A stretch of 64,000 bases of DNA from Elysia chlorotica (GCA_003991915.1 RQTK01000695.1:179331-243330), one strand, 5' to 3'; shown: positions 26,488-59,900, counted from the first letter of the stretch. The notes: generated by a model not told the origin, from the sequence alone. A program made the numbers and translations.

Positions 26488-27663
26488 GTTTGCATCCTTT
26501 GTTCTCAACGTAAATTATTTGATCCCAACTCCACCTAGACAACATGAAAAGAGGTAAAAAGTCTGAAAAAAAACGCAACAAAAAACATAACAACTATTCA
26601 TGTTCATGAGTTGAAAAATGTACACTGTTTTATTGTGTGAGAATGACAAAAATACTCTGTAGGAAAGAAGAACAATGCCTTTAGAACATTATGAGTTTAA
26701 GATGCATTGCCTGGGTTTTGGGAAAGAAGCTGCACATGTATTGGTGTTCAGAACGTTTTTGATACATGAGAATGCTGATCGAGCTTAGGAAATAAAAAAA
26801 ATTGGGAGAAATTTTAAAGAGGAAGAAATAGGCCTACTAAGTTTACTAAATTTCTGAGGACAGGGAGAGTTCCAAAGCAGGGATTAAAAATGACCATTAC
26901 TTTGTTTATATCACTATAATTGTACCAAAGTGAAAATGCAAGCATCTTAAATGAGGGCATTTTTAAGGGTGCGGAGGCATGTCACCATCAGTCTATAGAC
27001 AGTTTTTTGGTGTTTCTGAGAAATTAGAACGCAATTTATGTAATGAGGTCCTGAGAGGCTCAGTGGCCATATTTTACTGAGTAAAGTACTACTAATTACA
27101 GGTAGTCCTACATCTTTTTTGCAACTCACCCTCTCAGTCTTAATGTATTTTTGTAATATTCTATAGAAATTTTTAGATCTACTTCCCATCATTTTTTTGT
27201 GTCAATGGGGAGTGAAGAAGCCTAGATCTCTAGATCTTATTATCTATAGAGCCTAAATTTATTACCCTTTCTGTGCTCAGAGACTAAGACAGCGAAGAAA
27301 TATATTTTTCTTTATTTCTTCATCTCTTTTTTAAATTCCTGGTCCTTTGGCTACTTGCATCTCGATCTACTAGGCCTAGATGGGGATAAAAACAACCTAC
27401 AGTGAGCACTTTCTTTTAAAAATATACATTATCTAGATCTATATCTAAGGATTCTAGGACCTATTGAACACTTACTCGAACTTTTGCAAAGTGTGATTTA
27501 AGATCTATGAAATCCAATGATCTAGATCTAGGTTCAAACAGGATATCTTCTAAGATAAATTCAACATTTTGATCTATTATCAAATCTTCAGTTTTATAAT
27601 GATAATGAACCACAATTGTTTAATTTAAAAATACTGTAAGGCCAACCAACACAGATTGCTCAC

Positions 27664-27765
27664 CTCCAATGTTTTTGTTTACATGACACCTGCAGCCATC
27701 ATGGATTATTTACACCGGACGTGTATTATTCGCTTTAAACGTCGACGAGAGTTATACGACTTGAA
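27664..27765 (-). promoter_or_regulatory. Possible promoter and non-coding first exon of the CGRRF1-like gene
   Basis: On the minus strand a good 5' splice site (GGAG|GTGAGC, exon end at 27664) follows an ATGATGGCTGCAGG stretch that resembles the YY1-type initiator common at housekeeping promoters. The ATG of the coding sequence is 1.2 kb downstream. A 3' splice site (TTGTCTAG) lies just upstream of it near 26536, so a short 5' UTR exon splicing into exon 1 is plausible. The exact transcription start is inferred, not seen. Confidence 0.35.
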
Positions 27766-28156
27766 TTACTGTCATTCTAGCATTAATTTTGAGACGCGTT
27801 CATGTACACCTAAACGCTATGTTGAGAGTTCATGCATTTAGGAGTAACCCAAAGAGATTCCCCTACAAGTCATCAAACCTCGATTTCATACGGTGCAGTG
27901 AAAGATCCTACCAATCCTGAAGGAACAAAAAAAAAATCTTTGGAATAATGCTGTTAAAGGCAATGCGTGTCTCTAGTAAAAGAAAAAATGTCGTGTGGAT
28001 GAAGTTCAAAACGTTGTGAGTTTGTTTTCCCTCACTTCACGACGTGCGTAGTTTTCAATTTTTCTCTGAATCTTCAGAGAAAATTAAACTCGAACATTAT
28101 TGAGAATGTTTAGCCAACTTGGTTAAACCCAAACTATATGTATCTTGTAAATCTTA

Positions 28157-28214
<58 letters not shown>

Positions 28215-28943
28215 AACCAAAATTCAAAGTATGTGCACCGATGATTTAGACTGTGCATCATTCAAAAGAAGAGTAAAACACCCGCATCGATTAATACCAA
28301 ACTTTGTATTTTGAACTGACATTAAATTGTTTTACNNNNNNNNNNNNNNGTTATATGACTTGAATTACTGTCAGCTAGCATTAATTTTGAGACGCGTTCA
28401 TGTAGGCCTACACCTAAACGATATATTGAGAGTTCATACATTTAGGAGTAACCCAAAGAGATTCCCCTATAAGTAACCAAACCTCGATTTCATACGATGC
28501 AGTGAAAGATCCTACCAATCCTGAAGGAACAAAAATATTTGGAATAATGCCGTTAAAGGCAATGCGTGTCTCTAGTAAAAGAAAAAAAATGTCGTGTGGA
28601 TGAAGTTCAAAACGTTGTGAGTTTGTTTTCCCTCAGTTCACGACATGCGTAGTTTTTAATTATTCTCTGAATCTTCACAAAAATTCATCTGGAACATTAT
28701 TGAGAATGTTTAACCAACTTGGTTAAACTTTGGTTAAACCCAAACTATGTGTATTTTGTAAATCTAAAAAAAACAAACACAAAAAAACAACAACAAACAA
28801 AACAAAAAACAACAACACCTAAATTCCAAGTATGTGCACCGATTATTTGGAATGTGTATCATTCAAAAGAAGAGTAGGCCTAAAACATTCGCATCGATTA
28901 AAACCAAACTCTATATTTTGAACTGTCCTTAAACTGGTATATT
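27751..28943. repeat. Tandem duplication of a ~590 bp unit upstream of the CGRRF1-like gene, with an assembly gap at the junction
   Basis: 27751-28335 and 28350-28943 are collinear: both begin with GACTTGAATTACTGTCA, contain AACCCAAAGAGATTCCCCTA and CAATGCGTGTCTCTAGTAAA, and end near TTGAACTG. The first holds a pure (CAA)n tract at 28159-28212; the second holds a decayed one at 28769-28817. The N run at 28336-28349 sits exactly at the junction, so more units may be missing. Confidence 0.92.
28336..28349. other. Assembly gap
   Basis: Run of 14 N bases at the junction of two tandem units. Confidence 1.
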
Positions 28944-30325
28944 CGATATAAAATCAGGACAGTAATAATAAGAATGATATAGAAAAAATCAATAGTGTCT
29001 ATTATGTAGGCAGTGACTACCTCATTTTTTCCATTGTTGTGTATTAGACTTTTGAGTATTTAAGGTGGTTGCTTTTTTTTCTTTAAACACTTGTACCAAC
29101 TCAGTGCAAAGATTGGCCAGCCGCCTTAACTTGTCGCGGTGGCTCCTCATATTAATAGCACTGTGAGCTGTTTTTGTGAAACGTCTCACTAAATCTATAC
29201 TCTCTGGTAAACAACACGAGACTGTCGCGACTTACTGACTGACTGGCTGCATGATGAGTGCTCGCCTCACAGAATGGGTGCGCCTTGCGTGGAGTAGGCG
29301 GGAGTGGTTTCCAAGCATTCCCATGGAACGGCTCAGATAGATCTGCTATGTCTGGAATGGACACGGGGAATGACTGTTCCTATCCATGACAAGGTGCAAC
29401 CTGTTTACCATGCAAATTTCGATTCCATAACAAATTAAAATACTTTTGTGTTTTTATTGTGTCGATTTGTCTACAAACTGTAATATTTATGTGAGATGTT
29501 CGGACAACATGTTAACGAAAATCTCGTGTTTTATCATGTCAAAACCATTGTTATGTTTTTCTCATGGATAGCCTAATTCGAAAACCAAACATACTTCTTA
29601 GAGTTGTGTGTATGTTTCATTACACATTTAATTATGTCAATTATTCAGTTTCAATTCAGAGAATTTGATAACAGTGACAAAGATGATTATTATTCATATC
29701 AAGTGTAACAGCGCTCGGGTAAAATATTAGTGATAAATAGAAAGTTAGTCTGTTGAATCGTTTTTTCTATTATCCTCGCTCGTATCTCTCGTAGTCAAAT
29801 GATCAATCAACAGAAATGTGGTTTTTCTTACATCTTCCCGTTCGTGCGCCTGTCGAAAACTTTTCTACTTGCATTTTTTTCTATATGAATGAGAATCAAT
29901 AACATTGACAACAATACTAAAAAAGCAACAAAAAAAAAGCAACAACAATTTTTGATTTTATGTATCACACTTAACTAATCAATAGAAATTGCTTTATACG
30001 ATTAGACGCAGTTTTCTTTATCTGGCTCAGCTGGAAATGTGACCAAAGGATAAAAGCTACATCTCTTACATAGACGAAAAAAGAAAAAAAAATCAAAACT
30101 TTCACAATATTGGTGTCGACGAGAAAAATCCAAATTATCTGAAACATTAAGATCACCATAACACTTAGATAGGCGGGAACGTGAATCTAGCTTTGAAACT
30201 TTCAAACAATAATGAACACTTTCGGACCCACTGACACAATAAGTTCCTAAATCTGAGGAACGACTAGGAAGGTATCCAACAACTCTTCAAGGTCGGGGAA
30301 AACCGGAGTACATAAATCTAATGAC
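28944..30325. other. Intergenic DNA before the channel gene
   Basis: AT-rich. It must hold the promoter and 5' UTR of channel copy 1, but no core promoter motif stands out. The minus-strand 70-codon frame at 29152-29364 matches nothing known. Confidence 0.45.
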
Positions 30326-49615
<19,290 letters not shown>

Positions 49616-49950
49616 CTGGCTGGCGACTGGGTTTGAATGAACTTAGAGGCTAATCAAGATCAGAGAAAGGTCCTGTTAAAACCGGGTCTTTCTTGAGATC
49701 TCCGATTTGTTAAATTGGACAAATTTCGCTTGTCAACTAAAGATTGCAAGATAGATCACACATGGAGAAGGGCATGAGGACAAGGACACTAGAGAAGTAC
49801 ACGTTTGCTTTAAATTAGAATTAGGAGGACTGGGTAAATAGTTATGACAGATCTGTGCAATGTTAAGCCGTGTCATATTTGAAATCTTGTGCCCTACCTG
49901 GTATCTTTCAGTAATGAATGACATGAGAAACAAATTTAAGAAATAAATTT
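49616..49950 (+). other. Probable 3' UTR of channel copy 1
   Basis: About 330 nt follow the TAG with no coding potential, up to an AATAAA at 49942-49947 that is the first canonical polyadenylation signal downstream. Confidence 0.45.
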
Positions 49951-52439
49951 TAGCTGCGTTGTAGCTCTCAAAAGGCGAAAAATCTTGGCGTTACTACAAA
50001 AAATCACTCTATCTATAAGTGACCAAGTCAGTTCATTATGTAAAAACTTGTATTTTGAAATGAGCCGTATCAGTATTATAAAAAGATATCCCTCGTTTAT
50101 TGTCGCTCAAAAATTTATGATGTCTCTGATCTTCTAAAATAAATTAGACAATAGCAAAGCAATATATGGTTTCTCGCCGAAACACCTGAACAAACTTCAC
50201 AAAGCTCAAAACTATGCAGCCAAGGCTATTTACAATAAAAGAAAAATGAGCACGTAAAGCCCCTTTTAACGCCCCCTAGTAAAGAAAAGAATTGAACACA
50301 AGATTGCTGCCGCTGACTTATTTCGGCAATACTTGCAAGAAAGTGTGAACCTTAATTTGAGCAAGGCATCTCGCTGTTTAAGATCAATATATGATGGTAC
50401 TTTAATCTTTACGCCTTAAACTATTTTAACGCTTGTCGACTCATCATTTGGATTTTACAGCCCAGAAAAAATTAGGGATAGTGCAAGACTTGAGACTTGC
50501 ACACAAACTCTGAAGAGACATCATTTTAGCAATGCTCTCGGTTGTCTTATTGATCTTATACGGTCGACTTTTAAAATTATATTGCATTTAAACCAGTGCG
50601 TTTTGTATAATTATCAAACCATCTTAATTTCTATTTATGTTTTGAATCAATTTAAAGTGTATTTGTATAGCTATGGCACACATTTAACTCTATGCTTTTA
50701 ATCTTTTTTTAAAGTTATTTATTGAATTACTTAAAATTTTGTTTTGTAAAGCACCATGTTTATGTAATTTATTATTATAATTATAAGGCAATTTTCGTTC
50801 CATCTTTAATAGTATTTTAGAATGCACAGTTTTAATTTTCTTTTAAGTAACGGAGGTATATCGTTCTCTCATCTTAAAATGTGTTTCAATATTGTCATTT
50901 CCTCTATATGTGATTTTTTTTAAAAATGTAAACAATTTAACATTGTTTTGATTTGATATCATTATTCATTTTTAAATGTACGATACTTTTATTAAAGTTG
51001 TGCCTTTTCTCTCTTTGTTTTTTTTTGTCTTGAGATATTCTGAAGCATAAGTATAGTATCACTGTATAAAACAGTATGAAGGCTAAGCTTGGTTTTGGAA
51101 ACTGTATTTTCATTTTTTATGTTTCTAAACAAATGAATTACTTATAGTAATTTAAATCTATATATATAATATCTATAAATTTTATAAACTGCACTTGAGC
51201 AGTACGGATTTCTCTAACAACGAAAAATAATGTAAAACAATAATATTGTATCCACTTTTTCTTCTCACTATTACACAACATACGTATTTAAAAATAATTC
51301 TGAACGTTATCTGATTAATTTCAACACCGACTTTAAGGAATAACTACACTGCTTTTGAATGTCAAATGTGAAACGTTCTTTCAACGTCGATGACGATTGT
51401 TCGCAAACACGTACATTCCTTGCAAATGCATGGTTTATTTATGTACTATAAAAGTTATACGGATAATAGAAAATTCACATTTCAGATATAAAATAAAAAA
51501 ATAAAATAAAAAAACAAGAATAAATTATCTACATTTTCAGTGTTTTGTTATCGTAGCCACCATTATGCAATGTTACTGTGTGGAACAAGGTTTTAAAAAA
51601 AAAATTAACACTGACTGCTTTATTCTATCATAAAGTATCTTTTAAAAATCTGGTTTGATCGATATCTTTAGTGGGGGGTTTTCCTTCAGTGGATTGTGTA
51701 CATTTTTGGTGTTTAATTCACCCAGAGACTAACAAAAGTTTGGTTACACAAGGATACACACACAGTATAATGCTTACACAAAAGGGATGATTGCAGTTAT
51801 CTATCTAGCTGAATTATTTAAAATTGTTTTGGGGGAAGTGTCTACAAAGGCGAACTGCTATTTTTATTACTTTCTCTAATTTTCAGTCTTTGTTTCTCAT
51901 TTTTTTTCTGACTATCTCTCTGTATCTTTATGCTTCTGTTTTGCGCCTCGCTTTCTAATTTTTGTTCCAATTTATAATTTTTTCCACGGTATAATTGTGC
52001 AAAACACACCAACTACCTGTGAAGTGTTTAGAAGTCCTATGGGAACCTAGAAGAAAGTTAAACTAAGAGAGGGAGCCTAACTATTTATAAGATGAGTGCT
52101 TGTGGTATATCAAACAGTGCTCTGTGCTGCCGAGCTTTAGTTTCACGGTTTGAATCTCAGCTCCTGGCTACGTACCTGTGCAGGATTATTTTAGAAACCT
52201 TGAGGAACTAAGTCGTGTGAAATATTTCTTAGTTTTATTTTTATGAAGCTTAAATTTCACTTCATTCAAGCTGGCTAAGAATGAGCCAAGGCAAATTATA
52301 TATATTAAAAAAAAAGTGAAATCATCCCAGTCTTAAAATTTTTGACCCCATTGAGACTTAGCGATAAAGGACATGGAATAAAAGGAGTTAATCCAAAAGG
52401 TTGTACAGGGGTGAAGGCTAATAGCTCTCACCCTCCGAC
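49951..52439. other. Intergenic DNA between the two channel genes (left part)
   Basis: Very AT-rich. Apart from the possible LINE fragment at 50150-50580 nothing is recognised. A tRNA-like piece near 52125-52175 (CACGGTTTGAATCTCAG) may be one more SINE head. Confidence 0.45.
50150..50580 (+). mobile_element. Possible decayed LINE reverse-transcriptase 3' fragment
   Basis: Broken reading frames give a piece like LNKLHKAQNYAAKAIYNKRK, which resembles the region after the reverse-transcriptase domain of CR1/L2-type elements (NKLQ..QN.AARL). Other parts have stops and no clear match. The call rests on one short motif. Confidence 0.3.
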
Positions 52440-52746
52440 ATTTAGGCATTCTTAGGACAGCTGGCCATCAACACTAAATAACCTTACGCATCTACCTCTG
52501 AGGAAATTTTTCTGTTCATGTTCTTTTTCATGTTCTGTTCTTTTTCTTTTTCAATGTGAATATTCATTATTGCTTATCTGTCAAACGTTGAATATGTAGC
52601 AAGTGAGCGAGCGAGTTGTGAATGGTTGTATGTTTTCTTATGTGTTGCATATTTGCTTCTTTGTTATGAATTGTAAAGCGCTTCGAGCCATGTTCTTGGA
52701 AAAAGCGCTATATAAATGATCTTCATCATTATTATTATTATTATTA
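52440..52746 (+). mobile_element. LINE-type 3' end with (ATT)n tail
   Basis: ATTGTAAAGCGCTTCGAGCC is followed by GGAAAAAGCGCTATATAAAT and (ATT)n ending at 52746, the typical 3' end of CR1/jockey-like non-LTR elements. No reverse-transcriptase frame is preserved within this piece, so it is a 5'-truncated copy. Confidence 0.55.
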
Positions 52747-53054
52747 TGTAACTCCCATTAGCTTCCAAAAACTTTTTTTCAAACCAAACGAACCATACCA
52801 GACACAAGGCATAAATGAAGGAGAGCGCGTACCGTCATACCACCTGGACCAAGGCCGTTTTGCGTGACCTACAACCGTAACAGAATAGAAACAGTTCATA
52901 CCCTTAACCCTTGTTCTTCTACATATATGGGAGAGGTTATGCCCCATTTTCAAGATTTTCAAATTCCTAAGGAGTATAATTAATTATACGACGACGGTTA
53001 CTAAGACTAACACATACCAAATATGCGTGCTGCCTTTCACGAAACAAAGCAGAG

Positions 53055-53230
53055 ATTTCAGGACACCAGGCTCAGCCAGACATATGGTACTGACTTCGAA
53101 CTTACCAGTAGAGGACGGATTCCGACAACAATTAATTGATTTTACTAATCGTAAGATCAAACCAAAGACCTTTCGATTGAGAGATAATAGTTGTACCACT
53201 GCACTAGATCTTCCCACTTAGGGACTATGA
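53055..53230 (-). mobile_element. tRNA-derived SINE-like copy
   Basis: The minus strand has AGATCTAGTGCAGTGGTACA (A-box region), CAATCGAAAGGTCTTTGGTT (B-box region) and a SINE-A-like body. A 64-codon plus-strand open frame here is therefore not a gene. Confidence 0.5.
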
Positions 53231-53371
53231 AACCAAACCAATTCTTATAAATACCCTGGCCAAACATCAGGTATGAACAAACCCACTTGAGGTGATTTTG
53301 CTTTATTTGCATATAAATTTAAAACGTAGTACATGTATTGCATTAATAAAATATCAGATAACAAAAAAGTA

Positions 53372-53518
53372 ATTAGGATTATGATGATGATGAATGCGAT
53401 GATGGTGATGATGATAATGATAGAGATGATGATGATCATGATATAGACGATATTGATGACGTGGATTACAATGTGACGATGCTGCTGCTCCTGATGATGA
53501 TGAGATTGATGAGGCTGC

Positions 53519-53581
<63 letters not shown>

Positions 53582-53585
53582 GAAT
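53372..53585. repeat. (GAT)n/(CTG)n compound microsatellite
   Basis: Interrupted GAT then (CTG)n at 53513-53540 and pure GAT to 53582. Confidence 0.93.
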
Positions 53586-55842
53586 GATAATATTATTGCC
53601 TTACAAAACACTTTTAAATTGATTAAAGCAATAGATTTTAAATTCAGTGCATGTATTTGTTTGTGTTTTTGTGTATCGGACACCAACTACAAGAATTATC
53701 AAATAGAAGAACGTTAAAAATGTCTTCATCCATTAGTTAACACATATTACACAATGCCATACAGGTTATTCTTAATTTTTTCTATAATATGAGTAAAAGT
53801 GAGATTAAATATCACCAATAATACCTATTTAAACATGTATATTTATGCAAAGGAATGATCAATTTTGTTGTGCATCGACATAAACATTATTTATATTACT
53901 AGAGAGAACAGGTTTTGATTCTAAGGTGGAGAAATTAATGTGCAGTAGTTTTATGAAGGTGACAAATAGTGAACACAAAACACTCAAACTTGCCCTAGAT
54001 AGATCTTTAGAATAAAGAGGAATATTTTACATTTAGCAGTTGATTGCATAAACCGCAGTGCTCAAATACTGTTTATTTGAATAAAATGTAGTGGTTAATC
54101 ATCGCAGTTTGTAGACAACCTAAAATTAAATGTAGACAAAGGTGGTCTATCAAAAGGTAAACAAATCTTAGTTAAGTGTACATTAACACAAAAAGCACCA
54201 AAGCCTATATCAAATATTGCACATTTGAGATTTGTAATTGAAAATAAAAGCATTAGTTTATCATAACAATAAAACATGTTAAAATGATTATGATCATTAA
54301 ATCAAATTTTAAAGTATTTTAAAGTAAAGATATGGAATGGAGAAACAAGCATTGCTTGAATACAAAATGAAAATCACGCGTGATAAGTAACCAAAATCTT
54401 TTACTTACACATGCCAGCTGCAAACTTTTATCCAGTCATTATCTACTTTCTCCTGTCAACATTAATAACATAACGTTTACTGTTTCATTTTCCCGCGCTC
54501 TTTCAATTACATTTATAAGACATGTATCGTTAGTTTCAATTTTTATTGATACTATAGGCCCGACACGTCAGTTTACTGGACCCCTAAGAACACGTGTACC
54601 ATGAAAACAAAACCAAACGAACAGAAGTCAGAAAAATATTGCAGACCTTATTCCAACCGATCCTCCCAAAATTCGGTTACTGTCGAAAGGTTTTTGTGAC
54701 CATGCTCTAACAGGATTCTCTATTATTACTTTGTTAAAATAATGATTGGGTTATATTACAGCTCCTAATTTCTGAGGAAACTCCTTGTTTTGGATCAGTT
54801 CGGCACTCATAGGACCAATCAATTTGTACTTATGCCATTAACTTTTAAATCGGCAAGAGTTTAGGCCCTAGATTTTAAGGTATAAAATATATAGATACAT
54901 GTACTTCTAATTTTCGCTAGCCACTGGCCGTAACAAAAAGGAGAGACAGTCGCCAATTATTGGTATAGAGATCGGTGGCGTAACTCTCGTCGAAAGTTAA
55001 CTGTTCCACATCCCATCTCCCAAACAAATCACATTAACACACATCACTTATTAAGTGCATAACTGAATTAACTTTAACTTGCAAGAAAAAAAACAAAAAA
55101 CAAACAACGGTGCAGGCAGTTTGAGTGTCTTATCAAAATAATACGTTTTAATAGACACACGTAGGCTATTCGGTTTCAAAGCTGAGTCAGATTTGTGATT
55201 TTCAAACCCAGGACAAGCGACTTTTGCTCTCCATCTAAGTCTTGTATACATCCATCAAATACAGCACAATTCCCTGTGATCTCCAAAGATGTATCCACTG
55301 GCAACTTAATGCGTTCCCTCTTTGACATTATCTGCTTCACTTCTGTTGGACAGCCTTTACTTCACATAAATGCCATGATTGAGTATTATCAACGTATGTT
55401 TTTTTCGCGAACAATATAATTCTACTCTCTTTATAATGTAGCCGCCTAAAAACCACTTGAAGAAGAATGACATAAGCTGAACGAAACGTGCCTGGATGGA
55501 GTACCTGAAAACCAGCACATCATGCAGCCGTCACCTGTGCAGACAGAAAAAAAGTGGGGGATTGATGTCCAAGCCGCATGTGCCTATAGGCGTACATATT
55601 TTGTTAAGAGGTTTCCTTAAAGGCTTTAATTTGTCTGTATAAAGTATCTAATTATACAGTCCTTATGTTGCCTGGGCATTGGCGCACCAAAGTCTGTGAA
55701 TAAATGTTTAGCTTTAAATTTGATCTATTGGACTGGGCCAAAATAATCAAAAGCGTCTTCTTTTAGTTTTCCTTCAGGCCTTGAGTATAATATTCTATAT
55801 GGGCGAAGTTCATTCAACCCTATATATCCAGTCTCCAGCCAG
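53586..55842. other. Intergenic DNA between the two channel genes (right part)
   Basis: AT-rich. The last few hundred bases should include the 3' UTR of copy 2. No other gene recognised. Confidence 0.45.
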
Positions 55843-56906
55843 CTAAATGTCTACTTGTGTGGCTCGGTCCTCCTTGGGCTTGGGCAGCAGGAGACGCGCC
55901 AGGTACGTGAACACCACCAGGTCCATCACCTCAAACACTGTGATTACACTGGCACCAACGAACAGGCCCATAGAGCCTCCGATGTCACCTGGATGTTACA
56001 CAAAAGAAACAACCAATGAAGTTAATCTTGATGCTTGTTTATACACAGAAGAACCAAACTTTTTTTTTAAATGAAAATTTCAGAGCCTTGATTTCAAAAT
56101 TTTAGAAAGTATTCTTGATACGTTCTTAAGATGGAAAATATTTCGCTTGATTTCACAATTACAAAAAAATTCTTGATAAATCATTGAGATTAAAAATGTT
56201 TCGTTTAATAATTATATTAATTTTGTTTTGTTTTAGAAAAAGTAATGTTTTTATCAAAGAATGAAAAGCTATCTCTTAGTTAAAATGGCCCGTAGGTTTC
56301 AAGACAGATTATATATCTCAACGTTAGCCCGGATATGGTCGTCTAGAACTTGGTTGGTTAGATTATACTGACGATGACAAAATCATTAGGAAAAATGCAA
56401 CGCTCAAATCGGGTCTCTAACACACGGACATGGCTATAACGTGCAACCTTTCGATTCGAAGCCGCGCCCAGTACTTTTGGACGTCGTCCTTCTCTTGGAT
56501 ATAATTTTATCAATTTTATCACCCTTGATATTTACCACGAAACACGCTTGTTGTTAAAAAGAAAAATCCAAAGAACTTAGGCGTGTCACACGCCATGTTG
56601 ACCATGTTGAATACAAAACGCCACGGTCATGAATTTCCTTAGACTGAGGAAAGGTAGCTCTTGTCAAACTTTAGCTAACCAACCTACAGCTGCCAATGTA
56701 TGCTTGCAAATACACCACAAAGACACGAAATAAATCAAATCCCGCAAAATAATGTCTTTCAATAATAATTAAAAGATGATATTGAAAAAGATATTTTCTT
56801 TCGAAGTTACTTACATAACAAAGCAAATAAGTCGTAGGCTTCTTGCTGAGTGATTTGTTCATAGCTCAACTCCTTGTAGAAGACATTCAGGTGCAGGATG
56901 TTCTCT
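55843..56906 (-). CDS. Copy 2 C-terminal cassette 2: duplicated pre-TM2 and pore exons with the ancestral tail
   Basis: 56906-56815 and 55988-55843 repeat the two last exons with the same sizes and phases. The tail reads LPKPKEDRATQVDI and TAG, matching copy 1 (RATQVDF), so this cassette keeps the original gene end. The encoded pore (GGSMGLFVGASVITVFE) is the same as in cassette 1. Both cassettes keep good splice sites (TTACAG|A acceptor, T|GTAAGT donor), so either could be used. Confidence 0.85.
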
Positions 56907-59900
56907 CTGTAAAATAGTAATGAAGATAAATGAGTCTTCCAATTCACACGTACCTTACATTCTTCTATAAGGACCTAAAAGAAAGAGATTTCACGCCAAT
57001 TGAACCATGGCCAATAGGCCCGTAGGGGATACAATTGAACTGAAAGAAACACACCCGTGCAGTATAGCTCCAATTTCGCTTCCCTCTGTTTAATATTTGT
57101 GTTCCTGATCACTTTGTGTACTGGAGAAGGCTCAATAAAACCCAAACATTGTGTATGTTAAGTTGAGTTAAGTCTTTTTTTCTCCAAATTAATGATTGTT
57201 TTATCATATATTATTTACTACTTGTGTGCTTCGGTCCTCCTTGGGCTTGGGCAGCAGGAGACGCGCCAGGTACGTGAACACCACCAGGTCCATCACCTCA
57301 AACACTGTGATTACACTGGCACCGACAAACAGACCCATAGAGCCTCCGATGTCACCTGGATATTACAAAAAAGAAACAACCAATGAAGTAAACCTTGATG
57401 CTTGTTTATACACAGGAGAACCAAACTTTTATTTTAAAATGAAAATTTCAGAGCCTTGATTATTTTAAGAAAATATTCTTGATACTTTATTAAGATGAAA
57501 AATATCTCTTTTAATAACCATGCAAATTTTTGTGTGTGGAAAATTGTAATATTTTTTAGCGAAGAATGCAAAGCTCCCTCCTAGTTAAAATGGCCCGTAG
57601 GTTTCAAGACAGATTGTATATGTCAACGTTAGTCCGGATATATAGTCGTCTTGAACTTGGTTGGTTAGATTATACTGACGCTGACAAAATCCGTAGGAAA
57701 AATGCAACGCCTAGATCGGGCCTCTAACATAGGACAAACTTGCAACCTTTTGACTCGATGCCGAGCCCAGTACTTTTGGACGCCGCCCTTCTCTCGGAAT
57801 TAGAAAATCCTTCTTAATACTAACCATGAAACACGCCTATTGTTAAAAAGAAAAATCCAAAGAACTTTGTTAATAACTAAGACATGTCACGCCATGTAAA
57901 CCATGTTGAATACAAAACGCCACAGTCGTGTATTACCTTAGACTTAGGAGAAGTAGCTCTTTTAAAACTCTGTTGAGCCAACCTACAGCTGCCGATGTAT
58001 GCTTGCAGATAGACCACAAAGGCATGAAATTATTGGAAGCCGTTGCAGACTATGGCCTTGCAAATAATGTAAAATAATGGCTTTCACTTATAAGTAAAAT
58101 ATGGTATTGCAGAAGAGAAAGTCATTTTCTTTCGAAGTTACTTACACAACAAAGCAAATAAATCGTAGGCTTCTTGCTGAGTGATTTGCTCATAGCTCAG
58201 CTCCTTGTAGAAGACATTCAGGTGCAGGATGTTCTCTCTGTAAACCATACAATAATAATGAAGAAAAATGAGTCTTCCAATTCACATGTATCTTACATTT
58301 TTCTGTAAGGACCTAAAAGAATTGAACCATGACCCATAGGCCCGTAGGGGATACAATTGAACTGAAAGAAACACACCCGTGCAGAATAGCTCCAATTTCG
58401 CTTCCCTCTGTTTAATATTTGTGTTCCTGATCACTTTGTGTACTGGAGAAGGCTCGATAAATTCCAAACATTGTGTATGTTAAGTTGAGTCTTTTTGTCC
58501 AAATTAGTCATTGTTTTATCATATATTATTTTACATATTTTCAGCAACTTTTTCGTCTTAATTGATTCTTGAACTTCAAATATTTGCTTCATGAGTGGTG
58601 ATTGGGCAATCCATACAACCTGAATTTCTCCATTATTCTTGCATTATACTCACCGCATAAAGCGGGCGTCGATCTTCTCCGTCTCCTTGAAGCTGGTCAT
58701 CTCGTCCAGCATGTCCGAGAGAGCCCCGGTGAACTGAGCGTCCACGTTGTTGACCACCCGCCTGAGGTCGTGCTGGTCTCTACTCTGGCGGCACCACTCG
58801 CGTATATCCCTGGCTTTGGACTCCGGGGTCGCCTGCATGTGGGTCATGTTCATCGCCTGAGAGAGGAAGCGGATTCGTGGAATTTGATAGGCTTCACAAG
58901 GGCGGAATGAAGAAGATCCTCCTGATTATACATGTATCATGGACCATAACTTTTTTTCAGTAATAATATTATGTGTTTGATTTTCAGTATAAATATCTTT
59001 AGCGTTGCATGCTGGGATAACTATGTGATGTGTAGGAAATAAAAAGAAAATAAAAAAGCTATCGAACGGTGTTGTTTTGGTTTGTTGTTTTATTAGCGTG
59101 CATCGCAGCAACAAGGCTATATTAAGGACGGGCCCTAAAACTAAGGTCTGATAATTTTACCTGCTATCACACACATACATAGCAGGGATACCATAATTTG
59201 TGTCTTAATCTGACACATTAACTTGACACCGACCAAACCAGCAGGGCACGAAATCGTATAAATAACTCTTTGACCAATCGTGGGTTTTCAACCGGGCACC
59301 CCCCTATTGGAAGACCAACACTTTGGAACTTACGCTCTTACTTCCACAGTATAGCATATAAAGTACTGACGTTTGACGCTAAACAACCAACTCAACTCAA
59401 TTCCTATACCATTTGATCACCTCGCCCCCAGGACCAACGCCCATTCCTCACCACTTCTCACATACCGCATAGTAAGTCTGTAGGTTCTCCTCCTCAATAG
59501 CCATGGTCCAGATGGCGATGGCGGCCTCCTCGACCTGAATCCAGTCATCGTACACAGCGTGGCCCCGCGTCCTCACCTCGTTGAAAAAGTTTTTCAGAGT
59601 GCCTTGTGTCTTCACAATGTCGTCCTGGAAAGGGAGAAGGAAGCCATAGAGCACCACTTTAACTAGTTTATTTATTCATTTACTTATCTATTTACGTATT
59701 AATTCATTTAGCTATTTATTTTGTGTGTGTATGGGGGATGTGGTGGATGTGGCATTTATTTAATTTAACCGTCTTTCTAAGTTTCCATAAATTGAAAAGA
59801 TAAAATTTAACAAGAAAATTCTAAACACGTATTGTTTGGGAGTTGGAAAGGAGGTTATGTAATTAAAAAACAACAACGCATGCTTTTTATTAAGGTTATG

